Positions 26,837 through 34,650 of a DNA stretch of 64,000 nt are shown here, piece by piece. The notes under the pieces were generated by a model. The model searched no databases, had not been told where the DNA came from, and saw nothing but the letters and a program-made list of their open reading frames with translations. Position numbers and translations under genes: made by a program. Origin of the DNA: Candidatus Zixiibacteriota bacterium (lineage in GTDB: Bacteria; Zixibacteria; MSB-5A5; WJJR01; JAJRUJ01); assembly GCA_020051695.1 (NCBI GenBank), contig JAGVQM010000021.1:290895-354894 (forward strand), written 5' to 3'. Positions within the stretch are counted from its first letter, which is position 1. Every line of letters starts with the position of its first letter.

Positions 26837-28219
26837 CTACTTTGCGACACGCTCGAACGCCATTGACTGCCCGTCACTGCTCAAGATGATCAGCTTCTCT
26901 GCTTTCGTCTTGTCTCGTCCAAAGACGAATTTCCCACGATCCTCGGGATACTCCCTTGCGGTGAATACATGTTCGGAGAATGGCACCAGGTGCACAGCGG
27001 GTAGGTTGTTTTCAATTGCACATAAGCCTGCAGAATCCAGCATGACCGAGATGAGATCCTGCTCCCCCTGGTATTGCCCTACATATGATCTCAGCATCTC
27101 CGAACTCAGATTGATCGGCTTGCTCTGAGCAATCAATCCTTCGGCCAGCCACACCATCCTGCTTGCCTTAAGGTCATCGTCGCTTTGCCCGGCCGCCGCT
27201 TTCAAGGCCTCAGCGTGGGCAATCATAAGTGCTTCTTCACCGGAGACGAGAATATCCGGCAGGATGCCGGCCCCTTGAATTTGTTGGCCCTGGGTCTTCA
27301 CTCCCGCTCCAGTGGGCAATTTCAGCCGAATGTCCAGTGATGGAAAGTCTATCATTCTAGCCATATGACCGGCGCCCGCCGTCCTTTCTCCAACCACTCT
27401 TGCCCTCCCAAGTTGCATCATGGCAGATGTGAAGCCTTCACCTGCCGAGACCGTTCGCGGACCTGTCAGGAGCACAACATGCCGATCATAGAGTGGTGTT
27501 CCGGCGACACTTGTCAACGACCACATCTCCGTAGAGACATCATCATACCGATCGTATGTTTCGCTCAGCAATGTTGGTTTAGAGAAGAAGTAACTCGCCA
27601 GAAGCTGAACCATCTCGGGCCGCCCACCTCGACAGTTACGAAGATCGATAACCAGGGCTTCACAATTCGCCAGAAAACCGCTTACGGCAACAAGCGTCTT
27701 GCCCGCATAAGTGGTATCTCTGAATTCGCGCAGATCGAGATAGCCGATATTCCCATCGAGGATGCGGAGTTGCCTGAATCCGAAGTTTTCTGCTCTCCAC
27801 TGCGCCAGCTCGCGGTCACTAACGGAACCATCTCTGACTGCTGATGTTTCTTCAGGATCCAGCCAGCTTACTTTCAGATGAGCGTCTCCGCTGATTCGCT
27901 GCAAGAGATCGTTCACTGCCATGAGCAAACTGTCCCCATCTTTTATCTGTTCAAACTTGCCGCTCTTCAGCCCTTCTCTTAGGGAATCAGCCATCATTTT
28001 CCCGACTTCCGGCATTATGTAGAATTCTTCGAGGTAGAAAGCCAGGCTGTCAACTACGTTCGCGAATGTCCACTCCGTACGTGTGATTTTCCTTTCTTTC
28101 TCTGATTCGGAGCCGGAACATGAAATCACAATAGCCGATGTTGTAATGATGGCGGCGCTGAGCATGATGATTCCGATCAGAGACGCGCACGCACTCCGTT
28201 TGACTGAAAAAGTCTTCAT
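26837..28219 (-). CDS. exported S41-family (IRBP-type) peptidase, lipoprotein
   Basis: Serine protease of 460 residues. The N-terminus is a lipoprotein signal ending in AIVISC. An IRBP-like helical N-domain follows (FANVVDSLAFYLEEFYIMPE to HLKVSW), then the peptidase domain: GNIGYLDLREF, ALVIDLRNCRGGRPEMVQLL, the nucleophile Ser in PRTVSAGEGF and VVGERTAGAGH. After that comes a C-terminal domain of the same kind as in the fragment at 26104-26586. It probably degrades peptides in the cell envelope. I chose ATG 28219, which places the signal sequence first and has GAGGTG upstream; the frame stays open to 28489, just before the tRNA-derived repeat. Confidence 0.82.
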   Translation of the reverse strand: MKTFSVKRSACASLIGIIMLSAAIITTSAIVISCSGSESEKERKITRTEWTFANVVDSLAFYLEEFYIMPEVGKMMADSLREGLKSGKFEQIKDGDSLLMAVNDLLQRISGDAHLKVSWLDPEETSAVRDGSVSDRELAQWRAENFGFRQLRILDGNIGYLDLREFRDTTYAGKTLVAVSGFLANCEALVIDLRNCRGGRPEMVQLLASYFFSKPTLLSETYDRYDDVSTEMWSLTSVAGTPLYDRHVVLLTGPRTVSAGEGFTSAMMQLGRARVVGERTAGAGHMARMIDFPSLDIRLKLPTGAGVKTQGQQIQGAGILPDILVSGEEALMIAHAEALKAAAGQSDDDLKASRMVWLAEGLIAQSKPINLSSEMLRSYVGQYQGEQDLISVMLDSAGLCAIENNLPAVHLVPFSEHVFTAREYPEDRGKFVFGRDKTKAEKLIILSSDGQSMAFERVAK

Positions 28220-28454
28220 CTTCAGCAGCACCTCGAATCTGAATATTCTCCTGCCGTGTCCGACTTCTGCTGAACCGCTACACTCCTGCAGCAGTTCCTT
28301 ACAAGTAGGTTTACGGGATCTGAACATGGATGTTTCAGTCATTAAGCGTGATCTGAATAGGCCTATTGCAGGTTTTTTGAATTGGCGTCTATGTTGCAGA
28401 GATTCTGTATGGCTCAGATTAGTGGAAGCGTACCCGTGTCTCCCAGAGAACGCA

Positions 28455-28480
28455 AAGGCCTCGGCTCGCACCGAGGCCTT
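28455..28480 (-). terminator. ten-base-pair hairpin, possible terminator
   Basis: AAGGCCTCGG (28455-28464) and CCGAGGCCTT (28471-28480) form a perfect ten-pair stem with a six-base loop. On the minus strand it is followed by TTTGCG, a weak U-tract, downstream of the two tRNA genes. Confidence 0.45.
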
Positions 28481-28489
28481 CAGAGTCAA

Positions 28490-28610
28490 TGGCGGGGTTG
28501 ATCCCGTTTCTCAAACGGGACGACCTTCCCGCGCCACGCGCGGGACACTCCAACCAAACTAAAATGAAAAAGCCCCCTTCGCAGAGGGCTTCCCAATATG
28601 GCGGGGTTGA
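28490..28610. repeat. second copy of the 109-bp repeat unit, abutting tRNA-Asp
   Basis: TGGCGGGGTTGA at 28490-28501 recurs at 28599-28610, where it is the real 3' end of tRNA-Asp. The intervening bases are nearly identical to those of the copy at 25991-26118. The two copies bracket a block of about 2.4 kb holding only S41 genes. Confidence 0.75.
28560..28591 (-). terminator. intrinsic terminator of tRNA-Asp
   Basis: On the minus strand AAGCCCTCT, loop GCGA, AGGGGGCTT (one mismatch) is followed by TTTCATTTT. It lies eight bases after the CCA end of tRNA-Asp and fits a terminator for the tRNA transcript. Confidence 0.7.
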
Positions 28611-28676
28611 CGAGACTCGAACTCGCGACCTTCTGCGTGACAGGCAGACGTTCTAACCAAACTGAACTACAACCCC
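28599..28676 (-). tRNA. tRNA-Asp (GTC)
   Basis: The minus strand folds as a full cloverleaf: acceptor GGGGTTG/CAACCCC, D arm with AGTTCAGTTTGGTTAGAAC, anticodon loop CTGTCAC (anticodon GTC), T loop with TTCGAGT, discriminator G and an encoded CCA (28601-28599). Confidence 0.95.
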
Positions 28677-28706
28677 GTGATTTTTTTATTCAAAAAACAT
28701 CAAAAA

Positions 28707-28782
28707 TGGGCGGTAGCGGATTTGAACCGATGACCTCCTGCTTGTAAGGCAGGCGCTCTCAACCAAGCTGAGCTAACCGCCC
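28707..28782 (-). tRNA. tRNA-Val (TAC)
   Basis: The minus strand folds as a full cloverleaf: acceptor GGGCGGT/ACCGCCC, D arm TAGCTCAGCTTGGTTGAGA, anticodon stem CCTGC/GCAGG with loop CTTACAA (anticodon TAC), T loop TTCAAAT and discriminator A. No CCA is encoded, in contrast to the tRNA-Asp 30 bases downstream. It is probably the first gene of a two-tRNA transcript. Confidence 0.95.
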
Positions 28783-28805
28783 GTTAATGGAGCGGCATAA
28801 GTGGT

Positions 28806-29042
28806 TTACGATTGCTGTCCGCCCTCTTTTTTATCTCCCATCAAAATGGCAACCGGGATGATTACACAATACCCCGCCACCAGCAGGATCGGCGCCAGGG
28901 TGATATCCCCGGCGGCCAGAAGAATAAACCCGACCGCGATGACCACCAATCCGATTGCAAACGCCAGGTAGTTTTTCTTTCCGAACGGCAGGATCGCGGC
29001 TTCTTTTGCCCCGGGCTGCCCCTTTTTCGTCGGCTTTGCCAT
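28806..29042 (-). CDS. DUF3098-like small membrane protein
   Basis: Protein of 78 residues with a basic N-terminus (MAKPTKKGQPGAK), two hydrophobic helices (NYLAFAIGLVVIAVGFILLA and APILLVAGYCVIIPVAILM) and a polar end. The pattern KKNYLAFAIGLVVIAVGFIL is that of DUF3098, a small inner-membrane protein found mainly in the FCB group and of unknown function. ATG 29042 follows GGAG with five bases between. It is just upstream of tRNA-Val on the same strand. Confidence 0.75.
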   Translation of the reverse strand: MAKPTKKGQPGAKEAAILPFGKKNYLAFAIGLVVIAVGFILLAAGDITLAPILLVAGYCVIIPVAILMGDKKEGGQQS

Positions 29043-29216
29043 AGTCACTCCAATTAATTCGCCGATTCCAAAAAATCAAGTGATTTAACCATGTTATCGG
29101 CACTTTCTGTCGCCCCGGCCAATTATCGGCCCCGAGCTTTCTGGTATACGTCTTTTTACTTTACTTTGGCGATTCCAGACGACATTTTTCGATTGAACTG
29201 TAACCTGAGATTTCCG

Positions 29217-30899
29217 ATGGCGCTGCCCCGAGTCGATAAAACCGTCCGCAACCTCAAGCGGTACCGCCAGATCGTGGGGGTGCTGGCCAAGTACGGCTTC
29301 GGACATGTCCTCGACCGGTTGGATTTACGCACCCGGTTGCGGCTGCGCCGTAAACCCGCCGGCCCGGACCTGGAAACCGCCGCAAAATTGACTTTTCCGG
29401 TGCGCATCCGCCGAGCGCTGGAGGAACTAGGCCCAACTTTTGTCAAGCTGGGCCAGGTGCTTTCCACGCGTCCGTTTCTGATCCCCTATGATTTGCTGGT
29501 CGAGCTGACCCTGCTGCAGGATCATGTGGAGCCGTTCGCTTTTGACCAGGCGCGCGAGGTTGTCGAAAGCGAACTGGGCAGCCCGCTGGAGGACCTTTAC
29601 CGGGAATTCGATGAGATTCCGATCGCCTCGGCCTCGCTGGCCCAGGTGCACCGCGCGGTGACCAAAGACGGCCGCCGGGTGGCGGTCAAAATTCAGCGGC
29701 CTGGGATCAAGCGGATTATCGATGCCGACATGGATATCCTGGCCGACCTGGCCCGCATGCTCGACCGCTATGTGCCGGAGGCCAAAATTTTCGACCCGGT
29801 GGGGCTGGTGGCCGAACTGGCCAAATCCACTCGGCGGGAACTGGATTTCGGCGCCGAAGCCCGGTATATGGAAATCTTCGCCGAGAATTTTGCCGCTGAT
29901 CCCATGATTAAAATCCCCGAGGTCTTTGCTGAATTGTCCGGGTCTAAAGTATTGACTGCCGAATATCTCGACGGCATCAAGATTTCCAACAAAGAAAAAC
30001 TGCTGGAGGCCGGTTTTGACGTGCCGCAACTGGTGCGCAACGGCGGGCAGATCGTACTCAAGCAGATTTTCGAACACCGCTTTTTCCACGCCGACCCGCA
30101 TCCGGGGAATTTGTTTGTGATGCCGGATGGCCGTATCGCGCCGGTTGATTTCGGCATGGTGGGGCGGTTGTCGGGCCGGACAGTGGATGAGTTGGGCAAC
30201 CTGCTGGTGGCGGCGATGACCGGCGACACCGAATCGCTCGGCCGCGAACTGTTGAACATGGATGTTCTCGATGAACAGGTCAACCTGCGCGCGTTCGAGG
30301 CCGATTTGACCGATTTGTTCCTCCGCTATCGCCGGCTGCCGCTGGCGCGGATCAACATGAAAGCGATCATCGCCGGGGTGTTCAACCTCGTGCATACCTA
30401 CCAGGTGCGCATCCCCTCCGATTATATGCTGCTGGCCAAGGCGCTGGTAACCTACGAGGAAGTCGCCCGCGCTCTCGACCCCGAGTACGACATGGTCGAG
30501 GCGGTGACCCCGTATATCAAAAAGCTGACCCGCTCGCGTTTCGATCCAAAACGCGCGGCGCGCAGTGTGTCGCGGGGGATTGGCGATCTGCGGGAGATCG
30601 TCAATATCCTCCCCTTCGAGCTGCGGCGCATCGTGCGCAAACTGCGCAAGGGAGATCTGATTGTCCCCCTGGAGCACCGGGGACTGGAAAATCTGATCAA
30701 CGAAATCGACCGCTCCTCCAATAGATTGTCGTTTGCATTGATCATCGCCGCGCTGATCGTCGGTTCATCGCTATTGATCCGCGCCGATGTCGGCGCTCGG
30801 ATATTCGACGTGCCCCTGTTGGGCCTACTAGGCTTCCTGTTCGCCGGGGTGCTGGGCATCTGGCTGGTGATTGGGATCTTGCGTTCGAAGCGGTTGTGA
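29217..30899 (+). CDS. ABC1/UbiB-family atypical kinase
   Basis: Protein of 560 residues of the AarF/UbiB/ADCK family, which supports isoprenoid-quinone synthesis or lipid metabolism as an atypical ATPase/kinase. The KxGQ motif is present (FVKLGQVLSTRP), then the alanine-rich nucleotide loop ASASLAQVHRA and VAVKIQRPG. Further on come the catalytic part (FFHADPHPGN with the conserved His-Ala-Asp-Pro-His-Pro-Gly-Asn) and the metal-binding APVDFGMVGRL. Two hydrophobic helices at the C-terminus (LSFALIIAALIVGSSLLI, LLGLLGFLFAGVLGIWLVIG) anchor it in the membrane. Start ATG 29217 fits the family N-terminus; the ribosome binding site is weak. Confidence 0.9.
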   Translation: MALPRVDKTVRNLKRYRQIVGVLAKYGFGHVLDRLDLRTRLRLRRKPAGPDLETAAKLTFPVRIRRALEELGPTFVKLGQVLSTRPFLIPYDLLVELTLLQDHVEPFAFDQAREVVESELGSPLEDLYREFDEIPIASASLAQVHRAVTKDGRRVAVKIQRPGIKRIIDADMDILADLARMLDRYVPEAKIFDPVGLVAELAKSTRRELDFGAEARYMEIFAENFAADPMIKIPEVFAELSGSKVLTAEYLDGIKISNKEKLLEAGFDVPQLVRNGGQIVLKQIFEHRFFHADPHPGNLFVMPDGRIAPVDFGMVGRLSGRTVDELGNLLVAAMTGDTESLGRELLNMDVLDEQVNLRAFEADLTDLFLRYRRLPLARINMKAIIAGVFNLVHTYQVRIPSDYMLLAKALVTYEEVARALDPEYDMVEAVTPYIKKLTRSRFDPKRAARSVSRGIGDLREIVNILPFELRRIVRKLRKGDLIVPLEHRGLENLINEIDRSSNRLSFALIIAALIVGSSLLIRADVGARIFDVPLLGLLGFLFAGVLGIWLVIGILRSKRL

Positions 30900-30993
30900 G
30901 GTGGGTGAGTATTGATATCGAGCGCGAAGAATTGTGAACCGTCACTTAAGAGTTTCTTAATAATGGACATTCAATCTGTGGAGTGGTAGGAAT

Positions 30994-32136
30994 ATGGTAG
31001 AAGCTTCCATAGGGCAGGATGAAATCATCAAATTCATTCGCCAAAGAGATTATGAGTTTGTAAGGGAATTGGGGCAAGGAGCCTGCGGCAGGACGGTTTT
31101 GCTCTATGATCAACAGATTGACCAACATTTTGTATGCAAGAAATTTACTCCATATTCAGAACAGAACCGAAAAGAGTTGTTCTCAAACTTCGTCCGCGAG
31201 ACGAAAATCCTTCATCAAATTTACCATCAGAATGTGGTGCGCGTATTCAATTATCATCTCTATCCGGATCAATATGCCGGTTTCATCATAATGGAGTTCG
31301 TTGAAGGATCAGACATCGATAAATATTTGACAAAGTCCCCGGAATTAATCAACGAACTCTTTCTTCAGACAATCAGCGGCTTTCGCTATCTAGAAATAAA
31401 TAATATTCTCCATAGAGATATTCGACCGCCGAATCTCATGGTAAATGTCGATGGCAATGTCAAAATAATCGATTTCGGCTTCGGGAAACAAGTACGAGAA
31501 ACCTTAGACTTTGATAAAAGCGTTAGTTTAAATTGGTGGTGCGAACTCCCAAACGAATTCTCGGATTGTGTGTATGACTTCAAGACTGAGGTTTACTTCG
31601 TTGGAAAGTTATTCGAGCGCATCATTCATGACAATGAGATCGATCAATTCAAATACAAGGCGATGCTTGGAAATATGTGCGAGCGTGATCCAGGTGCTCG
31701 CATTCAGGGATTCGTTGATATTGAGAAAGAAATCCAGAGCGACAGGTTTTATGTGATTGGATTTAGTGAGGAAGAAAGAACTCGGTATCGCAATTTTGCG
31801 GATTGTATAGTAGAACACATCATAAAACTCGCGAATTCGGCAAAATATCAAGATAACATGGAGAAGATACAGATTCGATTGGAGAACGCATACCGCAGTT
31901 TCATGTTGGAGGAATATGTTCCAAATTCTGCACTTATAATTAGATGTATAATCGACGGAAGCTACTATTACAAAAAGAATGATTTTCCGGTGGATGCGGT
32001 TGAAGAATTCCTACATCTGCTTAAATCATCTTCACTAGAAAAGAAACGGATTATATTTTCTAACCTACATACGAGACTAGATTCGATCACGAGGTATGAT
32101 CCTGAGAAGGCGGACATGGAAGATCTACCATTCTAA
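30994..32136 (+). CDS. orphan Ser/Thr protein kinase-like protein, AT-rich
   Basis: Protein of 380 residues. The first 250 form a eukaryotic-type kinase domain: glycine loop RELGQGACGRTV, Lys in HFVCKKF, catalytic loop HRDIRPPNLM, metal-binding DFGFGK. The rest (about 130) is a helical region without membrane segment or PASTA repeat. The HRD-x-x-x-x-N core is complete, so the kinase is probably active. The gene is much richer in A and T than its neighbours and is followed by 700 bases of repeats, which points to horizontal transfer. Solitary kinases like this occur in phage defence and toxin modules, but nothing next to it confirms such a role. Confidence 0.8.
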   Translation: MVEASIGQDEIIKFIRQRDYEFVRELGQGACGRTVLLYDQQIDQHFVCKKFTPYSEQNRKELFSNFVRETKILHQIYHQNVVRVFNYHLYPDQYAGFIIMEFVEGSDIDKYLTKSPELINELFLQTISGFRYLEINNILHRDIRPPNLMVNVDGNVKIIDFGFGKQVRETLDFDKSVSLNWWCELPNEFSDCVYDFKTEVYFVGKLFERIIHDNEIDQFKYKAMLGNMCERDPGARIQGFVDIEKEIQSDRFYVIGFSEEERTRYRNFADCIVEHIIKLANSAKYQDNMEKIQIRLENAYRSFMLEEYVPNSALIIRCIIDGSYYYKKNDFPVDAVEEFLHLLKSSSLEKKRIIFSNLHTRLDSITRYDPEKADMEDLPF

Positions 32137-32168
32137 GCCGGGTACGCTATCCATCATCGCACGGGTGG

Positions 32169-32231
32169 CCCACCCTTTGGGTGGGTGAAGAAGCAATCAC
32201 AGAATGAGACACTCAGGAAAAGTCAACACTA
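32169..32231. repeat. direct repeat A, copy 1
   Basis: CCCACCCTTTGGGTGGGTGA (a small palindrome) is followed by AGAATGAGACACTCAGGAAAA. It recurs at 32567-32630 as CCCACCCAATCGGGTGGGTGA with AGAATGAGCCACTCAGGAAAA. The whole 32137-32880 stretch has no gene and consists largely of such repeats. Confidence 0.6.
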
Positions 32232-32450
32232 CTCACCCGTTGGGTGAGGTACCATATTCCACGTTCACGACGGGATTCTCGCCTCGGTCACGGCAAAAAC
32301 TGGATTCCGGGTCAAGCCCGGAATGACAAATCAGAGCAGGAGTACCCCCGCGAGTGGATTCGAAACATCATTTGATCGCTTCGCGATCCGGTGCCGGAGA
32401 CCCCGGGGACGAGACCGAACCTGGCCCCACGCCGGCCGCACCCCGTTCAT

Positions 32451-32537
32451 CTTGTCATTTCGAGCCGCGAAGCGGCGAGAAATCTTCTACCGCGCGGGTC
32501 AAGATTTCTCCTCGCTGGCGCTCGTCGAAATGACAAG
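32451..32537. mobile_element. MITE-like element with 13-bp perfect terminal inverted repeats
   Basis: CTTGTCATTTCGA (32451-32463) and TCGAAATGACAAG (32525-32537) are exact inverted repeats enclosing 61 bases. The inside also pairs (AGAAATCTT against AAGATTTCT). There is no coding capacity. The form is that of a non-autonomous miniature element, or of a dispersed palindromic repeat common in environmental genomes. Confidence 0.6.
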
Positions 32538-32566
32538 AGCACCGTGCCCGACATTGTACAATGTAC

Positions 32567-32630
32567 CCCACCCAATCGGGTGGGTGAAAAAGTAAGGGCA
32601 GAATGAGCCACTCAGGAAAATCCACAATGA
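32567..32630. repeat. direct repeat A, copy 2
   Basis: Second copy of the repeat described at 32169-32231. The two copies flank the MITE-like element, with a separation of about 400 bases. Confidence 0.6.
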
Positions 32631-32684
32631 TCCCAGTGAGTCCTCACTGAGCATTCACTGAATGTGTGGTGAGCACTCACTGAC

Positions 32685-32720
32685 GAAACAGAAACTGAAA
32701 CAGAAACAGAAACAGAAAAA
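32685..32720. repeat. GAAACA short tandem repeat
   Basis: About six consecutive hexamers (GAAACA, GAAACT, GAAACA x3 and a decayed one) form a simple repeat prone to slippage in a gene-free stretch. Confidence 0.7.
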
Positions 32721-32781
32721 AGACGGCGGCGCCGGCGCGCCTTTCGCCGTCGTTGATTACAGCATTACGGTGCCAAAGCTG

Positions 32782-32817
32782 TCACCGCCGTCAGGATAGG
32801 AATCCTGACGGCGGTGA
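32782..32817. repeat. perfect 16-bp inverted repeat
   Basis: TCACCGCCGTCAGGAT (32782-32797), loop AGGA, ATCCTGACGGCGGTGA (32802-32817). The core CCGTCAGG/CCTGACGG recurs as a hairpin at 59938-59957. No U-run follows, so it is a repeat or protein-binding hairpin rather than a plain terminator. Confidence 0.7.
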
Positions 32818-32880
32818 ATCGCGCTCAGGCAGGTTTTGAGACAAACTCCAGGGGCCGACCGGCACGGAAATCAGGCGATT

Positions 32881-33333
32881 TTACTTTCCGGCGTTCTGAA
32901 CATCAGCGGTCTTATCATTCAGTTCTTTGGCTTTCTCGCAGCCGCACATGTCCATCTGCTTGTGACCGTCGCACCACGCCGTGGTCAGACCGTCAATCTC
33001 ATAGCTTTCGATATCGATGGTATGAGATTTCTTGTTATATATGCCGGTGACCTTCACCTGGGCATCATGGCGGCCGCCGCCTTTGATCAGGTTTTCGGAA
33101 TGGTCATTCTCCAGAAAATAGACATACTCGCCGTTATCCAGCCGCAGAGAATGCCGGTGGCCAAACGTTTCACATTGGGCGTTCACGCCGGCCAGACCTT
33201 TCAGGTCGCAGGCCAGACAGGTCAGCTTGCCTTCGAGCGTTTTACGCTGGCTTTCATTCCAGTAACCGGCGGCAGCCGTCAGACTAAAGCCAAACAGCGT
33301 CAGCATTACGAACAAAACCGTCTTGCGAGTCAC
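32881..33333 (-). CDS. exported cysteine-containing protein, unknown
   Basis: Protein of 150 residues with a cleavable signal peptide (MTRKTVLFVMLTLFGFSLTA, ending near Ala-Ala-Gly). The mature part contains a CxxC pair (LTCLACDLKGL), a further Cys-Glu-Thr-Phe-Gly-His-Arg-His segment, a beta-rich middle (AQVKVTGIYNKKSHTIDIES) and a C-terminal CDGHKQMDMCGC. The six cysteines and several histidines suggest disulfides or metal binding in the periplasm. I do not recognise the family. It lies downstream of the efflux operon on the same strand but after a 200-base gap. Confidence 0.65.
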   Translation of the reverse strand: MTRKTVLFVMLTLFGFSLTAAAGYWNESQRKTLEGKLTCLACDLKGLAGVNAQCETFGHRHSLRLDNGEYVYFLENDHSENLIKGGGRHDAQVKVTGIYNKKSHTIDIESYEIDGLTTAWCDGHKQMDMCGCEKAKELNDKTADVQNAGK

Positions 33334-33531
33334 AGCAGCTCCTTGTGTCAGAATGCCTAAACGGGATCATATTAGTCCCCTTAATTTGCTTTTAGACGCC
33401 GGCATTCGAATTTTTGTTTGAAGTTTTTGCAGGTTTTTGCTTTCCAGTATTTCCTACGCCGCCCGGTAATCCGTTCCCGGCGGAGTAGAATGAGTTGTCG
33501 GGGCGGCGAGCACAAGATAACGGTAACCGTG

Positions 33532-34650
33532 CTACACCATCGTTTTGCGGAAACGGAAGGCGGCAATGTTCAACACGCCCAGGCCGATGATCAATAACGC
33601 CAGGCATTGCGGCCAGAGGGTAGCCGGACCGGCGCCTTTCAAGAAGATCCCCCGCACGATTTCCAGAAAGTACCGCAGGGGATTGAGCAGGGTCAGATAC
33701 TGAAACAGCGGCGGCATGCCGGCAACCGGAAACATAAAACCGGACAGCAGGATCGCAGGCATTAAAAACATAAAACCCGCCATAAACGCCTCCTGCTGGG
33801 TCCGCGAGATCGTGGAAATCAGCAATCCAATGCCCAGCACGCATAACAAATACAAAATGCCGCTGCCGAATAGAAACAGGAAATTCCCGTGAAACGGCAC
33901 GCGAAACCATAACAACGCCAGCGTGGTGATCAGGACCAGGTCGAACAATCCGATGAGCGCAAACGGGATAATTTTTCCGGCGATCAACTCGCGCGGTTTC
34001 AGCGGGCTGACCATTAATTGTTCCAGCGTGCCGATTTCCCGCTCGCGTACCACGGCCAGGGCGGTCAATAATAATCCAAGGACCATCAACAGCAGCGCGA
34101 CGACGCCGGGGACATTATAGTTACGGCTGGCCAGGTCCGGGTTATACCAGGCCCGTTCCCGCAAATCGACGGGCATGACGATCCGTGCGGCGCCGGATTC
34201 CAGGCCGTAACGCATAATAATCTGCTCGGCATAACCCTTGACCGTCATCGCGATGTTGGAATTGGTGCCGTCCAGCAATAACTGGACACTGGCCCCGCTG
34301 TTGCCGGACAGGTCGGCCGCGAAGCCCGCCGGGATCTCCAGTCCGACGCGCGCGTCCCCGTGGTCCAGCGCGGCGGTCATCTCAGCGGGCCGCGACGACT
34401 GCCCGACCACCCGGAAATATCCCGACGCAGTCAGCCGGTCAACCAGTTCGCGGGATTGCCGTGTCTGGTCGAGATCGACGATGAATGTTGCCGTGTTGCG
34501 GATATCGGTGGAGACCGCATAGCCGAAGACAATAAGCTGAATCAGCGGCGGAAAAATCAGGAACCGCACCATGCGCGGATCGCGGAACAACTGGATGAAT
34601 TCCTTGCGTACGACCTGCATGATGCGGCCGAGACTGAGTCCGGTGCTCAT
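33532..34650 (-). CDS. ABC-2-type permease of drug efflux operon, second subunit
   Basis: Membrane subunit of 372 residues of the YbhS/YbhR type. One N-terminal helix (FLIFPPLIQLIVFGYAVSTD) is followed by a large periplasmic domain (about residues 45-175) and five further helices, with the ABC-2 marks REREIGTLEQLMVSPLKPRELIAGK and SISRTQQEAFMAGFMFLMPA-like segments. Together with the partner encoded just upstream it should form the pore of a tripartite exporter. ATG 34650 follows AAGGAG and overlaps the stop of the partner (ATGA). It is the last gene of the TetR-TolC-HlyD-ABC operon. Confidence 0.88.
   Translation of the reverse strand: MSTGLSLGRIMQVVRKEFIQLFRDPRMVRFLIFPPLIQLIVFGYAVSTDIRNTATFIVDLDQTRQSRELVDRLTASGYFRVVGQSSRPAEMTAALDHGDARVGLEIPAGFAADLSGNSGASVQLLLDGTNSNIAMTVKGYAEQIIMRYGLESGAARIVMPVDLRERAWYNPDLASRNYNVPGVVALLLMVLGLLLTALAVVREREIGTLEQLMVSPLKPRELIAGKIIPFALIGLFDLVLITTLALLWFRVPFHGNFLFLFGSGILYLLCVLGIGLLISTISRTQQEAFMAGFMFLMPAILLSGFMFPVAGMPPLFQYLTLLNPLRYFLEIVRGIFLKGAGPATLWPQCLALLIIGLGVLNIAAFRFRKTMV

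Noticed and set aside
29427..30677. Open frame of 416 codons antisense to the UbiB-like gene
   Set aside because: Composition rich in His, Gln and Arg, no ribosome binding site, and the plus-strand UbiB-like protein is complete.
32137..32880. CRISPR array in the repeat field
   Set aside because: The repeats are only two copies each or simple hexamers, without regular spacers; no cas gene is in the window.
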